DNA from: an uncultured Bacillota bacterium
Lineage (GTDB): Bacteria > Bacillota > JAAYKD01
Direction: 5' to 3'
Assembly (NCBI GenBank): GCA_937897315.1
Contig: CALCNS010000067.1
Coordinates: 1 to 10,133, forward strand
DNA: 10,133 bases
The notes beneath the pieces were generated by a model that worked only from the letters and a program-made list of their open reading frames with translations, was not told where the DNA came from and ran no database searches. The position numbers were made by a program, and so were the translations under genes. Shown here in pieces: positions 7,056 through 10,133 of the stretch. Every line of letters begins with the position of its first letter. The stretch's first letter is position 1.

Positions 7056-8249
7056 ATGCAAAAAATCTATTTGGTTAGTGCTTGTAGAACGGCCATTGGG
7101 ACAATGGGAGGAAGTTTAAAAGACACCTCAGCAGTCGCGTTGGGATCCATTGCTTTGAAAGCAGCGATGAACCAAGCAGGGATTCAACCGGACCAAGTGT
7201 GCGAAGTGGTTATGGGGAACGTATTGCAAGCGGGTATCGGGCAGAATCCTGCGAGGCAAGCAGCGATGGGTGCAGGTATTCCATTGGAGAAGCCAGCAAT
7301 GACCCTAAATAAGGTTTGTGGTTCCGGATTAACCAGTATTGTGTACGCTCAACGGAGTATCCTCGCTGGCGAAGCAGATTGCATTGCTGCAGGTGGTATG
7401 GAAAACATGGATCAAGCACCCTATATCTTGCGAAATTTGCGTTATGGTTCCAGAATGGGTCATCAGGAAGCAACAGACCTGATGGTTTATGATGGGTTAA
7501 CGGACGTTTTTAACCAATATCATATGGGAATCACAGCAGAAAATATAGCTGCTCAATTTGGCATCAGTCGTAAAGAACAAGATGAATTTGCTTTGCTCTC
7601 CCAACAACGTGCTGAGAAAGCCATTCAATCGGGTCGGTTTATGGACGAGATAGTTCCCGTAGAATTAGTAGATCGCAAAAAAAACGTCACATTGTTTCAG
7701 CAGGATGAACATCCTCGCTTCGGTAGTACACTAGAAGCGTTGCAAAAGTTACGACCGGCTTTTAAACCGGATGGTACGGTAACTGCAGGAAATGCTTCGG
7801 GTATTAATGATGGGGCCGCTGTTCTCATAGTCTGTGGAGAGAAATTCTTGGTAGAAAACTCACTAAAACCGTTGGCTCGGATTGTTAGCAGTGGCTCGGT
7901 AGGAGTGGACCCGTCAGTCATGGGCCTCGGACCCATTCCTTCTGTCATGCAAGCCTTGAGAAAAGCTAATCTTTCTATGAACCAACTCGATTTGGTGGAA
8001 GCCAACGAAGCCTTTGCCGCTCAATCTATAGCTGTGAGTCGTGAATTAGGGCTGAATCCGGAAATTGTGAATGTGAATGGTGGTGCGATCGCGTTAGGCC
8101 ATCCCATTGGAGCATCGGGAGCAAGAGTACTGGTAACATTATTACATGAAATGAAGAAGAGACAATCTACTTATGGTCTTGCTACACTCTGTATCGGCGG
8201 CGGCATGGGAGAAGCACTCATAGTGCACAGAGATGAAAGGTGTGAATAA
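7056..8249 (+). CDS. thl: Acetyl-CoA C-acetyltransferase (thiolase)
   Basis: This thiolase (EC 2.3.1.9) interconverts acetoacetyl-CoA plus CoA and two acetyl-CoA. The 397 residues hold all three catalytic landmarks of the family: nucleophile C88 in [10 protein letters not shown]349 in [13 protein letters not shown], and C379 in [11 protein letters not shown]. These sit almost exactly where they do in the Zoogloea enzyme (C89, H348, C378). The start ATG has AGAAGGGG upstream. In this operon its likely job is to split the acetoacetyl-CoA formed from the acetoacetate that Kce releases. That returns the acetyl-CoA Kce consumes and leaves one for ATP synthesis through acetate. It could also run towards condensation for extra butyrate. 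The crotonase gene begins two bases after its stop, which indicates co-transcription. Substrate range (short-chain versus broader 3-ketoacyl-CoA) is inferred from context, not read from sequence. Confidence 0.93.
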   Translation: MQKIYLVSACRTAIGTMGGSLKDTSAVALGSIALKAAMNQAGIQPDQVCEVVMGNVLQAGIGQNPARQAAMGAGIPLEKPAMTLNKVCGSGLTSIVYAQRSILAGEADCIAAGGMENMDQAPYILRNLRYGSRMGHQEATDLMVYDGLTDVFNQYHMGITAENIAAQFGISRKEQDEFALLSQQRAEKAIQSGRFMDEIVPVELVDRKKNVTLFQQDEHPRFGSTLEALQKLRPAFKPDGTVTAGNASGINDGAAVLIVCGEKFLVENSLKPLARIVSSGSVGVDPSVMGLGPIPSVMQALRKANLSMNQLDLVEANEAFAAQSIAVSRELGLNPEIVNVNGGAIALGHPIGASGARVLVTLLHEMKKRQSTYGLATLCIGGGMGEALIVHRDERCE

Positions 8250-8251
8250 CG

Positions 8252-9016
8252 ATGAAGAATATTCAAGTTCAAATTGTCGACCAGGTTGTAACATTGACAA
8301 TTAATCGTCCGGAAGCCCTCAATGCTATGAATACCGAAATGTTGACAGAATTGTCAACGGCACTAAGAGAAGTTGCAGATCATCCGGAATATCGATGTTT
8401 AATCTTGCGAGGAGCAGGAGATAAGGCTTTTGTAGCCGGTGCGGATATTTCTGAAATGTTGACGTTCAATCAAAGGCAAGCCTTTGACTTCTCCTTGTTT
8501 GGCAACAGAATCTTTGCTCAGTTAGAGCAGCTGCATATCCCTACCATAGCAGTAGTACATGGCTATGCTTTGGGCGGAGGTATGGAATTAGCAATTGCTT
8601 GTGATTTTCGAATTGCCACTCCGCAAGCGAAATTTGCGTTGCCGGAAACTGGATTAGGAATCATCCCTGGTTTTGGTGGAACCTTCCGACTGGCCAGACT
8701 CATTGGTGAAGGTCATGCGAAGCACTTGATGTATACCGGTAAGACCATAGATGGGCAAGAAGCATATCGCATAGGGTTAGTTGAAACATTAGCGACTACA
8801 GAAGAATTGGAAACAGTTTTGAAAGAAATGATTCAGAGAATTCGTAAAAATAGTCCTGCTGCCTTACGTCAGTTAAGTCGTTTATTCGCTTATGCACATT
8901 TGGATGTGACGGCTGCAGATTTTCTACAAGAAGCAGAGCGATTCAGTGCCTGCTTCTCGTTCCCCGATCAAAAAGAACGTATGCAAGCCTTTTTAGACAA
9001 GCAACGTAAAGTTTAG
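8252..9016 (+). CDS. crt: Short-chain enoyl-CoA hydratase (crotonase)
   Basis: Crotonase (EC 4.2.1.150/4.2.1.17) reversibly hydrates crotonyl-CoA to 3-hydroxybutyryl-CoA. The 254-residue protein has both catalytic glutamates, E112 in ALGGGMELAIACD and E132 in ALPETGLGIIPGFGG. The oxyanion-hole backbone regions AFVAGADI (59-66) and LGGG (107-110) are also intact. The N-terminal INRPEALNAM block is typical. It starts two bases after the thiolase stop, with GAAAGGTG just upstream inside that gene. Kal makes crotonyl-CoA directly from 3-aminobutyryl-CoA, so a crotonase is not required for the core route. Its presence with hbd and thl suggests a shunt between crotonyl-CoA and acetoacetyl-CoA. A closely related enoyl-CoA isomerase is unlikely because both glutamates are in hydratase positions. 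Confidence 0.92.
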   Translation: MKNIQVQIVDQVVTLTINRPEALNAMNTEMLTELSTALREVADHPEYRCLILRGAGDKAFVAGADISEMLTFNQRQAFDFSLFGNRIFAQLEQLHIPTIAVVHGYALGGGMELAIACDFRIATPQAKFALPETGLGIIPGFGGTFRLARLIGEGHAKHLMYTGKTIDGQEAYRIGLVETLATTEELETVLKEMIQRIRKNSPAALRQLSRLFAYAHLDVTAADFLQEAERFSACFSFPDQKERMQAFLDKQRKV

Positions 9017-9030
9017 GAGGGAGGACTTAT

Positions 9031-9876
9031 ATGAAAGTTCTGATAATTGGTGCAGGTACTATGGGAACAGGCATCGCTCAATGCTTTGCCGGTAGTGGTA
9101 TGGATACCTATCTATATGATATCCAAGCAAATGCGGTAGAACGGGCTACAGCTAGTTTAGAGAGGACAATTCAGCGTCTGGTAGAAAAAAATCGGTTGAG
9201 TGTAGAGGATCAAGAGCATTTCTTTCAGCATTATCATCCCATTACTTCCATTTCAGAATGCGGAGAGGTGGACTTGGTTCTAGAAGCTGTGGTTGAGAAA
9301 ATGGAAGTCAAAAAACATTTATGGAGTTCTTTAGCCAATGAAGCCCTCGGAACACCCATATTTGCGACCAACACATCCAGTTTGTCGGTTACAGAGTTAG
9401 CTTCTGTCCTTCCAAATCCGCAGAATATGGTAGGGCTGCATTTCTTCAATCCTGCACCACTTATGAAATTAGTAGAAGTGGTTCAAGCAACAAAATCGTC
9501 GGAAGAGACGATACAGAAAGTATTAAGTATAGTGAACGCTCTAGGAAAACAACCCATCTTAGTACAAGAATCTCCTGGTTTTGTAGTGAATCGAATTTTG
9601 ATTCCTATGATTAATGAGGCGATTGGAGTTCTTGCGGAAGGAGTCGCCAAAGCCCAAGATATTGATGCGGCTATGCAGCTGGGAGCAAATCACCCTATGG
9701 GACCATTGGCTCTAGCGGATTTGATTGGACTAGATGTTGTATTAGATATCATGGACGTTTTACAACAGGAAACAGGGGATTCTAAATATCGGGCACATAT
9801 ATACTTAAAGAAAATGGTTCGTGCAGGAAAGTTGGGGCGTAAGAGTGGGGAAGGGTTCTATACTTATTCCAAATAG
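9031..9876 (+). CDS. hbd: 3-hydroxybutyryl-CoA dehydrogenase
   Basis: This enzyme (EC 1.1.1.157 or 1.1.1.35) interconverts 3-hydroxybutyryl-CoA and acetoacetyl-CoA with NAD(P)H. The 281 residues match the clostridial Hbd/PaaH size (282). The N-terminal Rossmann loop is GAGTMGTG (7-14). An aspartate (D30 in LYDIQ) ends the second strand, which points to NAD rather than NADP. The catalytic set S116 (NTSSL), H137 and N140 (LHFFNPAP) and N187 (GFVVNR) is intact, and E149 pairs with the histidine. A very strong AGGAGGGAGG site (9015-9024) overlaps the crotonase stop, six bases before the ATG. It completes a thl-crt-hbd block within the operon, linking acetoacetyl-CoA and crotonyl-CoA. The CoA-transferase gene follows 17 bases later. 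Confidence 0.94.
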   Translation: MKVLIIGAGTMGTGIAQCFAGSGMDTYLYDIQANAVERATASLERTIQRLVEKNRLSVEDQEHFFQHYHPITSISECGEVDLVLEAVVEKMEVKKHLWSSLANEALGTPIFATNTSSLSVTELASVLPNPQNMVGLHFFNPAPLMKLVEVVQATKSSEETIQKVLSIVNALGKQPILVQESPGFVVNRILIPMINEAIGVLAEGVAKAQDIDAAMQLGANHPMGPLALADLIGLDVVLDIMDVLQQETGDSKYRAHIYLKKMVRAGKLGRKSGEGFYTYSK

Positions 9877-9893
9877 AAGGGGCGTATGTTGCG

Positions 9894-10100
9894 TTGCAAA
9901 AGATTATTACATATCAGGAAGCACTCCGACATTTTTGTGATGGAATGACTATTATGATAGGTGGATTCATGTCGAACGGTACCTCTGAGTTGTTGGTAGA
10001 CGCCATCCTCGAAAAAGGAATACGTGATTATACGATTATTTGTAACGACACTGCCATGCCGGGATTTGGTATATCGAGACTTATTGACAGCAAACGAGTC
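9894..10100 (+). CDS. atoD: Acetate/butyrate:acetoacetate CoA-transferase, alpha subunit (3'-truncated)
   Basis: Only the first 69 codons are present; the genomic sequence ends at 10100. The N-terminal part has the marks of the CoA-transferase alpha (AtoD/CtfA/ScoA) family: ALRHFCDGMTIMIGGFMSNGT with its glycine-rich MIGGF turn, then LLVDAILEKG, then YTIICNDTAMPGFGISRLI. The role in lysine fermentation is to move CoA from butyryl-CoA (or acetyl-CoA) onto the acetoacetate released by Kce, feeding the thiolase and releasing butyrate. The start is TTG at 9894, behind AGAAGGGG (9875-9882); an ATG at 9886 is in another frame and does not encode this protein. The beta subunit should follow outside the window. 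Apparent codons after 10100 come from adapter sequence and are not part of the protein. Confidence 0.9.
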
Positions 10101-10133
10101 AGATCGGAAGAGCACACGTCTGAACTCCAGTCA
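10101..10133. other. Illumina TruSeq adapter sequence left at the contig end (artefact)
   Basis: The last 33 bases begin AGATCGGAAGAGC and match the standard TruSeq read-1 adapter over their whole length, as I know it. They interrupt the atoD reading frame after the conserved RLIDSKRV stretch, where the family would continue with more protein. This is a library artefact, not genomic DNA, and the true contig end is position 10100. Confidence 0.98.

Noticed and set aside
9886..9893. ATG at 9886 as the start of the last gene
   Set aside because: It is in a different frame from the CoA-transferase protein; only the frame starting with TTG at 9894 gives the conserved family sequence.
1138..10100. 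Signs of mobile elements, CRISPR arrays, tRNA or rRNA genes
   Set aside because: No repeats with spacers, no transposase-like frames, no inverted-repeat ends and no tRNA-like cloverleaf were seen; the region is densely filled with metabolic genes.
9864..10115. Minus-strand open frame at the right end
   Set aside because: It is antisense to hbd and atoD, and it begins inside the adapter artefact, so it cannot be a real gene.

Overview
This window is most of a lysine-fermentation operon from an anaerobic or facultatively fermentative bacterium, most likely a member of the Bacillota. The case for Bacillota rests on moderate-to-low GC, strong AGGAGG-type ribosome binding sites, several TTG start codons, an extended -10 sigma-A promoter and a lysine riboswitch. 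I cannot name a genus.

Layout, all on the + strand. (1) Positions 1-865 hold the 3' part of a MutS-like ATPase, most likely KamC, a proposed reactivase component for lysine 5,6-aminomutase. (2) Positions 866-1137 are non-coding and hold a sigma-A-type promoter (870-898), a lysine riboswitch aptamer and an intrinsic terminator (1075-1121). (3) Positions 1138-7037 encode the lysine-specific steps: kal, kce, kdd, kamA, kamD and kamE. The order on the DNA is roughly the reverse of the pathway. (4) Positions 7056-9876 encode three C4-CoA enzymes: thiolase, crotonase and 3-hydroxybutyryl-CoA dehydrogenase. (5) Positions 9894-10100 are the beginning of an acetoacetate CoA-transferase alpha subunit (atoD/ctfA type). 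(6) Positions 10101-10133 are not biological: they match the Illumina TruSeq read-1 adapter.

How the genes work together. KamA turns L-lysine into beta-lysine, and KamDE moves the terminal amino group to give 3,5-diaminohexanoate. Kdd deaminates this oxidatively to 5-amino-3-oxohexanoate. Kce cleaves that with acetyl-CoA into acetoacetate and 3-aminobutyryl-CoA, and Kal removes ammonia to give crotonyl-CoA. The CoA-transferase and thiolase recover acetoacetate as acetyl-CoA. Crotonase and the dehydrogenase link crotonyl-CoA and acetoacetyl-CoA, so carbon can move between butyrate and acetate. Butyryl-CoA dehydrogenase with its electron-transfer flavoproteins, the CoA-transferase beta subunit, KamB and a lysine transporter are not in the window.

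The most interesting point is regulatory. The conserved 3' strand that closes the lysine aptamer is also the 5' arm of the terminator hairpin, with no separate antiterminator visible. That geometry predicts that lysine binding prevents termination, an ON switch, the opposite of the usual lysine riboswitch. It makes sense ahead of a lysine-degrading operon.
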